NCBI GenBank assembly: GCA_900754495.1
Contig: CAAEDC010000213.1
Span: 1-14,201, forward strand
Direction: 5' to 3'
Source of the DNA: Eggerthellaceae bacterium
Lineage (GTDB): Bacteria; Actinomycetota; Coriobacteriia; Coriobacteriales; Eggerthellaceae
DNA: 14,201 nt
Shown in pieces: positions 6,742 to 12,874 of this stretch. Position numbers and translations under genes: made by a program. The stretch's first letter is position 1. The number at the start of each line of letters is the position of its first letter. The notes below the pieces were generated by a model. It made no database searches. It was not told where the DNA came from and saw only the letters and a list, made by a program, of their open reading frames with translations.

Positions 6742-7563
6742 TTATTCGTAAAACGCCGTCTGGGGGAACGGAGGCTCGAGCGCGCGCTTGAACGCGTAGG
6801 CGCGGGCGCGGCGCAGCACGTCATCGACCAGCGCGCGCTCATGGCCGCGCGCCGCCACGGCCTCCGCATCCATCCCGTACTCGAAATGCGCCTCCAGGAT
6901 GTCGTCGAGCTCGGCGTAGTCGACGCCCAAGCTGCGCTCGTCCTGCTGATCGGGCGCGAGCTCGGCGCTGGGGGGCTTGACCAGCACATGCTCCGGGATG
7001 GGCGGCACCTCGCCCCGCTCCGCCGCGCTCTCGTTGCGCCAGCGGGACAACGCGTAGACGTCGGTTTTGTAGATGCCGCCGATCGGCGCGAACGCTCCGG
7101 CGGTGTCTCCGTAGAGCGTGGAGTAGCCCATCATCGCCTCGCTCTTGTTGCCGGTGTTGACCAGCATCCAGCCATGGGCGTTGGACAACGCCATCAGACA
7201 CACCATACGGCAGCGCGCCTGGGTGTTCTCGGAGGCAAGCCCCGACAGCCGCCCGCCGCACGCGTCGGCGAGCACCGAGGCGAACGCCTCATAGGGCTCC
7301 TTGATCGAGACGGTGCGCGTCTTGATGCCCAGGTTGCACGCCAGCTCCTCGGCGTCGGTGACGGAGTGGTCGGTGGAATACGGGCCCGGCAGCAGCACGC
7401 CGTGCACGTGATCGGCTCCGAACGCATCGACGCACATCGCGGCGACCAGGCTCGAATCGATGCCGCCCGATAACCCGATGACGACATCGGCGAATCCCGC
7501 GTTTCGGGCATACTCCTTCAACGCGTCCGCGCACGCCGCGTATTTCTGCGAAACATCCATCAT
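6742..7563 (-). CDS. nadE: NH3-dependent NAD+ synthetase
   Basis: This 273-aa enzyme makes NAD+ from nicotinate adenine dinucleotide, ATP and ammonia in the cytoplasm. The ATP-pyrophosphatase loop SGGIDSS is at 32-38; ENTQAR (112-117), GNKSE (138-142), YSTLYGD (147-153) and PPSAEL (197-202) follow in the family's order. There is no N-terminal nitrilase (glutaminase) domain, so free ammonia rather than glutamine is the nitrogen donor. Two ATGs stand in tandem: AAAGGGG (7567-7573) is 3 nt from the first and 6 nt from the second, so initiation at 7560 (one residue shorter) is equally likely. It lies 51 bp after hypB on the same strand and is probably co-transcribed with it; no functional link with nickel insertion is evident. 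Confidence 0.93.
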   Translation of the reverse strand: MMDVSQKYAACADALKEYARNAGFADVVIGLSGGIDSSLVAAMCVDAFGADHVHGVLLPGPYSTDHSVTDAEELACNLGIKTRTVSIKEPYEAFASVLADACGGRLSGLASENTQARCRMVCLMALSNAHGWMLVNTGNKSEAMMGYSTLYGDTAGAFAPIGGIYKTDVYALSRWRNESAAERGEVPPIPEHVLVKPPSAELAPDQQDERSLGVDYAELDDILEAHFEYGMDAEAVAARGHERALVDDVLRRARAYAFKRALEPPFPQTAFYE

Positions 7564-7614
7564 GCGCCCCTTTCGTCCCGGAACACAGTATGCCCGTCTT
7601 CCTTTGCCGAAAGG

Positions 7615-8268
7615 TTACTGGATGGCGCGGATCTTGTCCGCCAGCCAGCCTGCCCACTCCGGCACGCCATCGCCCTTGGTGGCGGCGATGGGAAAGATCG
7701 GGGCGGCAGGATTGAGCTGCTTGACGGACGACTCGAACGCCTCGCGGTCGAAATTGAACACGGGCATCGTGTCGACCTTGTTCAGGATGACCGCTTGGGA
7801 CGCCTGGAACACGCCGGGGTACTTGAGCGGCTTGTCGTCGCCCTCGGGCACCGACAGGATCATCACCTTGATGTTCTCGCCCAGGTCGAAGTCGGTGGGG
7901 CACACCAGGTTGCCCACGTTCTCGATGATGATCAGGTCGAGGCGCTCCAGATCGAGCACGTCGACCGCGCGCTTGATCATCGCACTTTCCAGATGGCAGG
8001 CGCCGCCGGTGTTGATCTGGACGGCGGCGGTGCCCTGCGCCTTGATCTTCTCGGCGTCCACGCTGCTGGCGATGTCGCCTTCGATGACGGCGATGTTGAA
8101 CTCGTCGCGCAGCGCGTCGATGGTCGCCAGGATCGTCGAGGTCTTTCCCGAGCCGGGGCTGGCGAGCAGATCGACCACGTAGACGTGGTTCTCGGCGAAA
8201 CGCGCGCGCAGCTCCGCCGCGATGGAGTCGTTCTTCTGCAGGATCGGCTGCTTCATGTCTATCTTCAT
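7615..8268 (-). CDS. hypB: hydrogenase nickel incorporation GTPase HypB
   Basis: This 217-aa SIMIBI-class GTPase powers nickel delivery to [NiFe] hydrogenase (and sometimes urease) together with HypA. P-loop SPGSGKT is at 37-43, EGDIASSVD at 63-71, the metal-site pair C91-H92 in GGACHLES, C123 in NLVCPTDFDLGE and base-recognition NKVD at 163-166. It lacks the histidine-rich nickel-storage stretch and the N-terminal CxxCGC site found in some HypBs, so it is the short form. The start codon overlaps the hypA stop (ATGA, 8265-8268) and has AGGAGG inside hypA, so the two are translationally coupled. No hydrogenase structural genes are present here, so its target lies elsewhere in the genome. Confidence 0.96.
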   Translation of the reverse strand: MKIDMKQPILQKNDSIAAELRARFAENHVYVVDLLASPGSGKTSTILATIDALRDEFNIAVIEGDIASSVDAEKIKAQGTAAVQINTGGACHLESAMIKRAVDVLDLERLDLIIIENVGNLVCPTDFDLGENIKVMILSVPEGDDKPLKYPGVFQASQAVILNKVDTMPVFNFDREAFESSVKQLNPAAPIFPIAATKGDGVPEWAGWLADKIRAIQ

Positions 8269-8636
8269 GCGGATTCCTCCTCGTCGTCGGGAATGTCAAC
8301 CTCGATGGAATCGATCTGCAGCTCGCGCCCGGCAAGAAGCTCGGTGGCGAAGCTGTCGCATTCGGGGCAGAACATATGGAAGCGATCGTGCTCGAACTCC
8401 GCCCCGCATTCCAGGCAGCGGCTCTTCGGCTTGATCATGTTGATGGTCAGTTCGGCGTCGCGCACGAACGGGTCGTCCTCGGTCAGCGCTTCGAACGCGA
8501 ACTCGAGCGCGTCCTGGATGCACTCGGTCATCTCGCCCACGGACAGCGTGACCTTCAGCACTTTGTCGGCACCGGCGTCATGCGCCGACTTGGTGACCGC
8601 GTCCATCACGCCGGTCATGATGCCCAGCTCATGCAT
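8265..8636 (-). CDS. hypA: hydrogenase/urease nickel chaperone HypA
   Basis: This 123-aa protein has the N-terminal nickel-binding MHE (H2) and the zinc-binding loop C74-x2-C77 ... C90-x2-C93, giving the full HypA signature at normal family length. The C-terminus is acidic (PDDEEESA). An upstream in-frame ATG would add 13 residues, but the chosen start has GGGAGGG about 7 nt upstream and puts His2 in place, which is needed for nickel binding. It is first in the hypA-hypB-nadE unit and overlaps hypB by 4 bp. It hands nickel to hydrogenase precursors with HypB. Confidence 0.96.
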   Translation of the reverse strand: MHELGIMTGVMDAVTKSAHDAGADKVLKVTLSVGEMTECIQDALEFAFEALTEDDPFVRDAELTINMIKPKSRCLECGAEFEHDRFHMFCPECDSFATELLAGRELQIDSIEVDIPDDEEESA

Positions 8637-8980
8637 GGCGGGCCCTCCCTTCTGTTCCGCACCATAATAGAGCAAGCGCCGCCCGCCCGATCGCGAGACC
8701 AGGCGGGCGGCACGCCGACACGGACGCTGTACGGCGATTCGCCTTCGGATGCAGATCCGCGGCCGTTGGACGACGTTGAGAACGCCTCGGCATGAGAAGG
8801 CGACGAACGGAACCGGGAGCGCGTTCCGACTATGTCCGAAAACCCCAGGTCGGGAAGTCGACTTGAAGGCGACGGATCGGGCACCTGCGCTCCAAGGCGC
8901 TGCCGAGAGCAGGGTTCAGGTCGTCCAGCGGGCAAAAACCCGCATCGCAACCCCTTTTCCGGATCAGTAGGCAGTGCGCG
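8637..8980. other. 344-bp intergenic region between copA and hypA
   Basis: No convincing gene is present; the open frames across it lack a ribosome site and family features. It holds a 10-bp GC hairpin (8678-8711), a minus-strand -10-like TATTAT (8664-8669) without a recognisable -35, and a small GCGGG/CCCGC hairpin (8928-8932 with 8939-8943) whose loop reads TTTTTG on the minus strand, about 38 bp past the copA stop. The hypA promoter and the end of the copper transcript should lie here, but neither is firmly located. Confidence 0.5.
8678..8711 (-). repeat. 10-bp GC-rich inverted repeat upstream of hypA
   Basis: GCCGCCCGCC (8678-8687) pairs perfectly with GGCGGGCGGC (8702-8711) around a 14-nt loop containing CGATCG and TCGCGA. 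It sits 42 bp upstream of the hypA start. No T-run follows on either strand. It could be an operator, a leader hairpin or a terminator of an upstream transcript; position alone does not decide. Confidence 0.55.
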
Positions 8981-9190
8981 CTATGCCATCATCTCCGCTT
9001 CGTAGTCTTGCTCGACGACTGCGTTCACCAGCACGTCGTCGGCGACGTCGGCGGACAGCTTGACGGTCGCCTTCTCGCCTTCCAGGTCGACGATCGCCTC
9101 CTCGACGCCGTCGATGGCCTCGAGCGTCTTCTTGACGCGTGCCACGCAGTGCTGGCACATCATCCCGCCCACATGCAGGGTCTTCTCCAT
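8981..9190 (-). CDS. copZ: candidate internal start producing a free CopZ-like copper chaperone
   Basis: In frame within the 3' end of copA, an ATG at residue 817 would give a 69-aa protein that is exactly one heavy-metal-associated domain: MxCxxC as MMCQHC, with the usual spacing and family size of CopZ. A strong AAGGAG (9197-9202) stands six nt upstream. The residues before it (KDQGEKEII) are polar and look like translated leader. Either the internal start yields free chaperone besides the fused form, or an old intergenic stop was lost. Independent translation is inferred, not shown. Confidence 0.4.
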   Translation of the reverse strand: MEKTLHVGGMMCQHCVARVKKTLEAIDGVEEAIVDLEGEKATVKLSADVADDVLVNAVVEQDYEAEMMA

Positions 9191-11638
9191 GATGATCTCC
9201 TTTTCGCCTTGGTCTTTTCCTTCACCGCCGGCGATGCCGACGCTGATGCCTTCTTGAGAGGACGGCTCCTCCGCGACCCTGACCTCGATCCCGCGCGCCT
9301 GCGTCGCCGTCGGATCGGATCCCTCCGCGAGCTCCGGAATCGCCGCGGGCTTCCACGTGCGCAGACGCAGCGCGTTGCTCACGACGCATACCGAGCTCAG
9401 CGACATGGCCGCCGCCGCGATCATCGGGTTGAGGTTGAACCCGATCCCCGACAGCACGCCTGCCGCCACCGGAATGCAGATCGCGTTGTAGAACAGCGCC
9501 CAGAACAGGTTCTGCTTGATGTTGCGCATCGTCGCGCGTGACAAGCCGATCGCAGCCGGAACATCCGCCAGATCGCTGTGCATGAGCACGATGTCCGCGC
9601 TCTCGATGGCGATGTCGGTGCCCGCACCGATCGCGATGCCCACATCCGCTCGCGCCAGCGCCGGCGCATCGTTGATGCCGTCTCCGACCATGGCGACGCG
9701 TCCCTGCTGCGCCATGTCGCGGATGACGCGCTCCTTGCCGTCGGGCTTGACGCCGGCGATCACGCGGCCCACGCCCACCTGCCGCTGGATGGCGGCGGCG
9801 GTGCGCTCGTTGTCGCCGGTGAGCATGACGGTGTCGATGCCCATGCGGCCCAGCTCAGCGATGGCGGCGGCGCTGGTGGGCTTGACCACGTCGGCGACCG
9901 CGATGACGCCGGCCAAGCGGCCCGCGTGCGCGAAGTACAGCACCGTCTTCCCGTCGTCGGCCATACGCGCCGCGGATTCGGTAGCCGCCGAAACGTCGAC
10001 GCCGCGCTCGTCCATCATCCGCGCGTTGCCCGCAAGGCATGCGACGACGCCGACCTTCCCCTCGATGCCGCCTCCCGGCACCTGGGCGAAATCCTCGACG
10101 TCCTGGGCCGTCGCGCCCGCCGCGTCCGCATACGCGACGATCGCCCGCGCGAGCGGATGCTCGCTTTTCCGCTCGAGGCTGAGGGCGAGCCCGACCAGCT
10201 CGCTTGCCTTGCAGCCGAACACCACCACATCGGTGACCTGCGGCTCTCCTTTGGTGATGGTGCCCGTCTTGTCGAAGACCACGGTCTTCACCGCGCATGC
10301 GGTCTCCAGCGCCTCGGCGGATTTCACCAGGATGCCGCTCGTCGCGCCGCGACCCGTCCCCACCATGATGGCGGTCGGCGTCGCCAGCCCCAGCGCGCAG
10401 GGGCAGCTGATCACCAGGACGCTGATGGCGTGGTTCACCGCCTCGGCGATCGTGCCGCCGATCGCCAGCCAGACGACGAACGTGACCAGGGCGATGGCGA
10501 TCACCACCGGGACGAACACGCCGGATATCCTGTCCGCCATCTTCTCGATGGGGGCTTTGGAACTCGTCGCCTCGTCCACCAGGCGAATGATGCCCGCCAA
10601 CGCCGTGTCGGCGCCGACGCGCTCGGCGCGCATGGCGAACCATCCCGTGCGGTTGATCGTCGCCCCCGTGACCGGATCCCCGACGGTCTTCTCGACGGGA
10701 ACGCTCTCGCCCGTGATCACGGACTCGTCGACCGTCCCTTCGCCTTCGACCACCGTCCCGTCGGCGGGAACCCCCTCGCCCGCCTTCACGACCAGGATGT
10801 CCCCGGGACGCACCTGCTCAGCCGGAACCTCCTCCTCGGATCCGTCAGCCCGTCGGCGCGTCGCGGTCTTGGGCGACAGGTCCATCAGCTTGGAGATGGC
10901 ATCGGTCGTCTTGCCCTTCGCACGCGCCTCGAAATACTTCCCCAGCGTGATGAGCGTGAGGATCATCGCGGCCGATTCGAAGTACAGATCCATCGCCGCC
11001 GCGTGCGCGGCGGACAGATCACCCGTCCCAAGCGCCGCGCCGATGCGGTAGATAGCGGCGATGCCGTACACCGTGGAGGCCGTGGAACCCAGCGCGATGA
11101 GCGAATCCATGTTGGGGCCGCCGTGGGCGAGGGTCGTGAAGCCCACACGGAAGAACTTGAAGTTGACGAAGATCACCGGCAACAGCAGCAGGAACTGGGT
11201 GAACGCGAAGATAAGCGTGTTCTCATCGCCGAGGAACACCGCCGGCAGCGGCCAGCCGAACATATGGCCCATCGACAGGTAGAACAACGGGATGGTGAAG
11301 ACGAACGAGACGATGAGGCGCATGCGCACCTGCCTCGCCTCCTTGGCCGCCGCCTCCTGACGCGCGTTTCCGCCTGACGCAAGCGGTGCCGAGCCGCCCG
11401 CCGGCGCGGTGGCAGCCGAAACGTCCTCCACACGAGGTGAGGCGCCGTAACCCGCCTTCTCGACCGCGGCGCAGATCGCGACGACCGTAGCCGGATTTCC
11501 GTCGTATTCGACCTCCATCGAGTTCTTCAGCAGGTTGACCGTCGCCCGCTCGACGCCCTCCACCTTGTTGGAGGCCTTCTCCACACGTGCCGAGCACGCC
11601 GCACAGGTCATGCCCGTCACATCGAATGTCTGCTTCAT
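8981..11638 (-). CDS. copA: P1B-type Cu+-exporting ATPase with C-terminal CopZ-like domain
   Basis: This 885-aa ATPase pumps Cu+ out of the cytoplasm. In order: N-terminal heavy-metal domain with GMTCAAC (C12, C15); a low-complexity linker (70-100); membrane segments from about 107; actuator TGES (309-312); transmembrane copper motif CPC (412-414); phosphorylation motif DKTGT (456-460); nucleotide-domain SEHP (492-495); hinge GDGINDAP (652-659); and last-helix motifs YN (717-718) and MSLSS (745-749). A normal CopA would end near RLRTWK (758-763). Here a polar linker of about 50 residues leads to a second metal-binding domain (817-885) with GMMCQHC (C828, C831). AGGAGG six nt upstream supports the start and overlaps the csoR stop; the gap to csoR is 9 bp, so they form one operon. 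Cu+ specificity rests on CPC, YN/MSLSS and the CsoR context. Confidence 0.96.
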   Translation of the reverse strand: MKQTFDVTGMTCAACSARVEKASNKVEGVERATVNLLKNSMEVEYDGNPATVVAICAAVEKAGYGASPRVEDVSAATAPAGGSAPLASGGNARQEAAAKEARQVRMRLIVSFVFTIPLFYLSMGHMFGWPLPAVFLGDENTLIFAFTQFLLLLPVIFVNFKFFRVGFTTLAHGGPNMDSLIALGSTASTVYGIAAIYRIGAALGTGDLSAAHAAAMDLYFESAAMILTLITLGKYFEARAKGKTTDAISKLMDLSPKTATRRRADGSEEEVPAEQVRPGDILVVKAGEGVPADGTVVEGEGTVDESVITGESVPVEKTVGDPVTGATINRTGWFAMRAERVGADTALAGIIRLVDEATSSKAPIEKMADRISGVFVPVVIAIALVTFVVWLAIGGTIAEAVNHAISVLVISCPCALGLATPTAIMVGTGRGATSGILVKSAEALETACAVKTVVFDKTGTITKGEPQVTDVVVFGCKASELVGLALSLERKSEHPLARAIVAYADAAGATAQDVEDFAQVPGGGIEGKVGVVACLAGNARMMDERGVDVSAATESAARMADDGKTVLYFAHAGRLAGVIAVADVVKPTSAAAIAELGRMGIDTVMLTGDNERTAAAIQRQVGVGRVIAGVKPDGKERVIRDMAQQGRVAMVGDGINDAPALARADVGIAIGAGTDIAIESADIVLMHSDLADVPAAIGLSRATMRNIKQNLFWALFYNAICIPVAAGVLSGIGFNLNPMIAAAAMSLSSVCVVSNALRLRTWKPAAIPELAEGSDPTATQARGIEVRVAEEPSSQEGISVGIAGGEGKDQGEKEIIMEKTLHVGGMMCQHCVARVKKTLEAIDGVEEAIVDLEGEKATVKLSADVADDVLVNAVVEQDYEAEMMA
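9197..9202 (-). promoter_or_regulatory. internal Shine-Dalgarno before the CopZ-like domain
   Basis: AAGGAG on the minus strand is placed six nt before an in-frame ATG (9188-9190), optimal for initiation. It lies inside the copA reading frame, encoding part of a Glu-Lys-Glu stretch in a linker that shows no other constraint. Confidence 0.5.
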
Positions 11639-11647
11639 CTCCGCCTC

Positions 11648-11956
11648 CTAGCGGGCGAACCGCTTGATGAGCTGCATCGCCTCATCGACGATCTCGGTGT
11701 TGCCGCGCTGGATCTGCTCGACCACGCAGGTCTCCAGATGATCCTGCAGCATCAGCGCCGAGACGTTGTGGATGGCGCTTTCGGCCGCCGCGAGCTGCGT
11801 GAGCACATCGCCGCAGTAGCGGTTGTCGTCGAGCATGTCCTTCACGCCGTTCAGCTGCCCGATGGCTCGGTTGAGGCGCTTCTTCAGATCCGCCTGGAAC
11901 GCCGCCGAACGCGGGGTCTCCTTGTGATGGCATTCGCACTTGCTGCACTCGGTCAT
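11648..11956 (-). CDS. csoR: CsoR-family copper-sensing repressor
   Basis: This 102-aa all-helical repressor binds its operator when copper-free and releases it on binding Cu+. The Cu+ ligand set is intact: C48, H73 and C77, with the same 25 and 4 residue spacing as Mycobacterium tuberculosis CsoR (C36-H61-C65). The helix with LKKRLNRAIGQLNGVKDML is typical of the family. Unusually, the N-terminus carries C4, C7, C9, H10 and H11 (CSKCECHH), possibly a second metal site. The RBS is AAAGGA or AGGGA upstream of the ATG. It is first in the csoR-copA operon, with two operator palindromes upstream, so it is expected to control itself and copA. Confidence 0.94.
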   Translation of the reverse strand: MTECSKCECHHKETPRSAAFQADLKKRLNRAIGQLNGVKDMLDDNRYCGDVLTQLAAAESAIHNVSALMLQDHLETCVVEQIQRGNTEIVDEAMQLIKRFAR

Positions 11957-11974
11957 GTTCCCTATCCTTTCGTT

Positions 11975-11991
11975 ATACCCCTGGGGGGTAT
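11975..11991. promoter_or_regulatory. downstream CsoR-type operator
   Basis: ATACCCCTGGGGGGTAT is a near-palindrome of the CsoR GC-core type (TACCCC...GGGGTA), 18 bp before the csoR start and about +12 to +28 from the predicted transcription start. Its arms ATACCCC/GGGGTAT are exact. Confidence 0.8.
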
Positions 11992-12008
11992 GCTATTTTC
12001 GAATCAGG

Positions 12009-12036
12009 AGTATATACCCCCTGGGGGTATTGTCAA
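12009..12036 (-). promoter_or_regulatory. csoR-copA promoter
   Basis: On the minus strand, consensus -35 TTGACA (12031-12036), a 16-bp spacer and -10 TATACT (12009-12014) give a near-consensus sigma70 promoter with a start near 12002. The spacer is filled by the upstream CsoR palindrome, so repressor and RNA polymerase would exclude each other. Confidence 0.85.
12014..12030. promoter_or_regulatory. upstream CsoR-type operator in the promoter spacer
   Basis: ATACCCCCTGGGGGTAT is a perfect palindrome (8-bp arms around a central T) of the known CsoR operator type. It fills the promoter spacer exactly. Its centre is 39 bp from that of the downstream operator. Confidence 0.88.
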
Positions 12037-12095
12037 GAAACGCTTCGGTCGAACGGATGGCCGGGAAGCCCTTCGGTCTCGTACCCTCCCCTTGC

Positions 12096-12123
12096 GGGAA
12101 CCTGAAGCCGATATCAGGTTTCC
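12096..12123. repeat. 10-bp hairpin between csoR and the XRE gene
   Basis: GGGAACCTGA (12096-12105) pairs with TCAGGTTTCC (12114-12123), with one G-T pair, around an 8-nt loop. No T-run follows on either strand. It lies between two divergent promoters, so it is not an obvious terminator; its role is unknown. Confidence 0.45.
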
Positions 12124-12153
12124 TACTGTTTATCTAGAAATTGTGGATCAGAT

Positions 12154-12173
12154 GAAAAGTTGCGCAACTTTTC
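12154..12173. promoter_or_regulatory. perfect 20-bp palindrome upstream of the XRE gene
   Basis: GAAAAGTTGCGCAACTTTTC is fully self-complementary with no spacer, 57 bp before the XRE start codon. Its size and symmetry fit a dimeric regulator; autoregulation by the XRE protein is the simplest inference. Shorter copies of TGCGCAAC recur near 12667, outside a full palindrome. Confidence 0.55.
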
Positions 12174-12186
12174 TGGAACGGATAAC

Positions 12187-12223
12187 TTCCGTATACCTCT
12201 TCTACGGAAAACTACCGTATATT
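12187..12223 (+). promoter_or_regulatory. promoter/operator of the XRE gene, probably leaderless
   Basis: A -10-like TATATT (12218-12223) ends 7 bp before the ATG at 12231, so transcription should start at or next to the start codon. No Shine-Dalgarno is present (ATTCCCCCAC precedes the ATG). No good -35 is seen. An inverted repeat TTCCGTA (12187-12193) / TACGGAA (12203-12209), plus a repeat of CCGTATA at 12189 and 12215, covers the place where polymerase would bind. Confidence 0.5.
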
Positions 12224-12230
12224 CCCCCAC

Positions 12231-12500
12231 ATGAGTGAACGTATCGAAATAGAATTTGGCAGCCGCGTCCGCAAGCTGCGCGAAGAGGCCGGGCTCTCCT
12301 CCCGCGAGTTCGCGTTGATGATCGGGCGGAGCAAAGCCTACATCATCCAGCTCGAGAACGGGCATCGAAACGTTTCGCTCGACACCATCGAACGCATCGC
12401 GGCCGGACTGGGCATCAGCCTCACCGACCTGTTCAAGAACCTCGACACGCATGTCGAGGTCAGCGCCATCGATCGAAGCACCCCCCCCCGTCGGCGATGA
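12231..12500 (+). CDS. small XRE/Cro-type HTH transcriptional regulator
   Basis: This 89-aa protein is almost entirely one HTH_3 domain (about 7-70): RVRKLREEAGLSSREFALMI, then the recognition helix SKAYIIQLENGHRNVSLDTI and GISLTDLFKNL. It is the first plus-strand gene and diverges from csoR. There is no Shine-Dalgarno; a leaderless message is likely. Codons 84-87 read through nine C's (12481-12489), ending STPPRRR; losing one C would continue the frame 22 codons past the tract to a TGA at 12556-12558, and gaining one would end it at TAA after PSAMIGS. The true C-terminus is therefore uncertain. Nearby palindromes suggest autoregulation. Whether it controls the amidase gene downstream is unknown. 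Confidence 0.85.
   Translation: MSERIEIEFGSRVRKLREEAGLSSREFALMIGRSKAYIIQLENGHRNVSLDTIERIAAGLGISLTDLFKNLDTHVEVSAIDRSTPPRRR
12481..12489 (+). repeat. C9 homopolymer at the 3' end of the XRE gene
   Basis: Nine consecutive C's lie within the coding sequence, eleven bases before its stop. Such tracts slip during replication and are also prone to read or assembly error. The three frame outcomes differ only in the C-terminal tail. Confidence 0.9.
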
Positions 12501-12874
12501 TCGGATCGTAAGCGAGATCCTCCCGACCCCTCCCCTCGACAACGCATTATCCCTGTGACGCATAGCGCGCTGTAGCACGGCTGCGCACGCTTGCGATACC
12601 ACTCGTGTTTGCCGTGAAACACCTTCCGCCGCGTGCCTTTTCAACGATTTCCCTACCGGAAACCGCTGCGCAACGAATCCGAAACCCACACGTGGCACAC
12701 TCCTCCCTATATCCCAGCCAGTTGCCGTAAATTGACGAGTGGGTAGTGCGTGCTTTAGCGCAACAGCGTAAAATGCGCGGCAACCAGATCATGGCGGTTT
12801 CCCGCACAGGGGGGCGCTTCGACATCCGTAGCCGATGCGCAGCGCGTGGAACCGCCGCTACGAAGGAGGGGCTT
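12501..12874. other. 374-bp region between XRE and amidase genes
   Basis: No supported gene. Open frames on both strands lack ribosome sites and recognisable domains. Visible elements are a plus-strand TTGACG (12732-12737) without a clear partner -10, a TAAAAT (12769-12774) without a clear -35, TGCGCAAC near 12667 that echoes the 20-bp palindrome upstream of the XRE gene, and the small palindrome CCACACGTGG near 12690. The amidase promoter is presumably at about 12730-12780. Confidence 0.45.

Noticed and set aside
8615..8950. 111-aa minus-strand frame upstream of hypA
   Set aside because: No ribosome site, Ser/Arg/Pro-rich, and it overlaps the hypA start; better read as non-coding.
9516..11377. 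511-aa and 599-aa plus-strand frames opposite copA
   Set aside because: Both mirror a complete P-type ATPase with all motifs; Arg/His- or Ser/Ala-rich, with no recognisable domain.
12746..12874. 43-residue N-terminal extension of the amidase
   Set aside because: No ribosome site at the upstream start, unrelated composition, and the ATG at 12875 has AAGGAGG and matches the family N-terminus.
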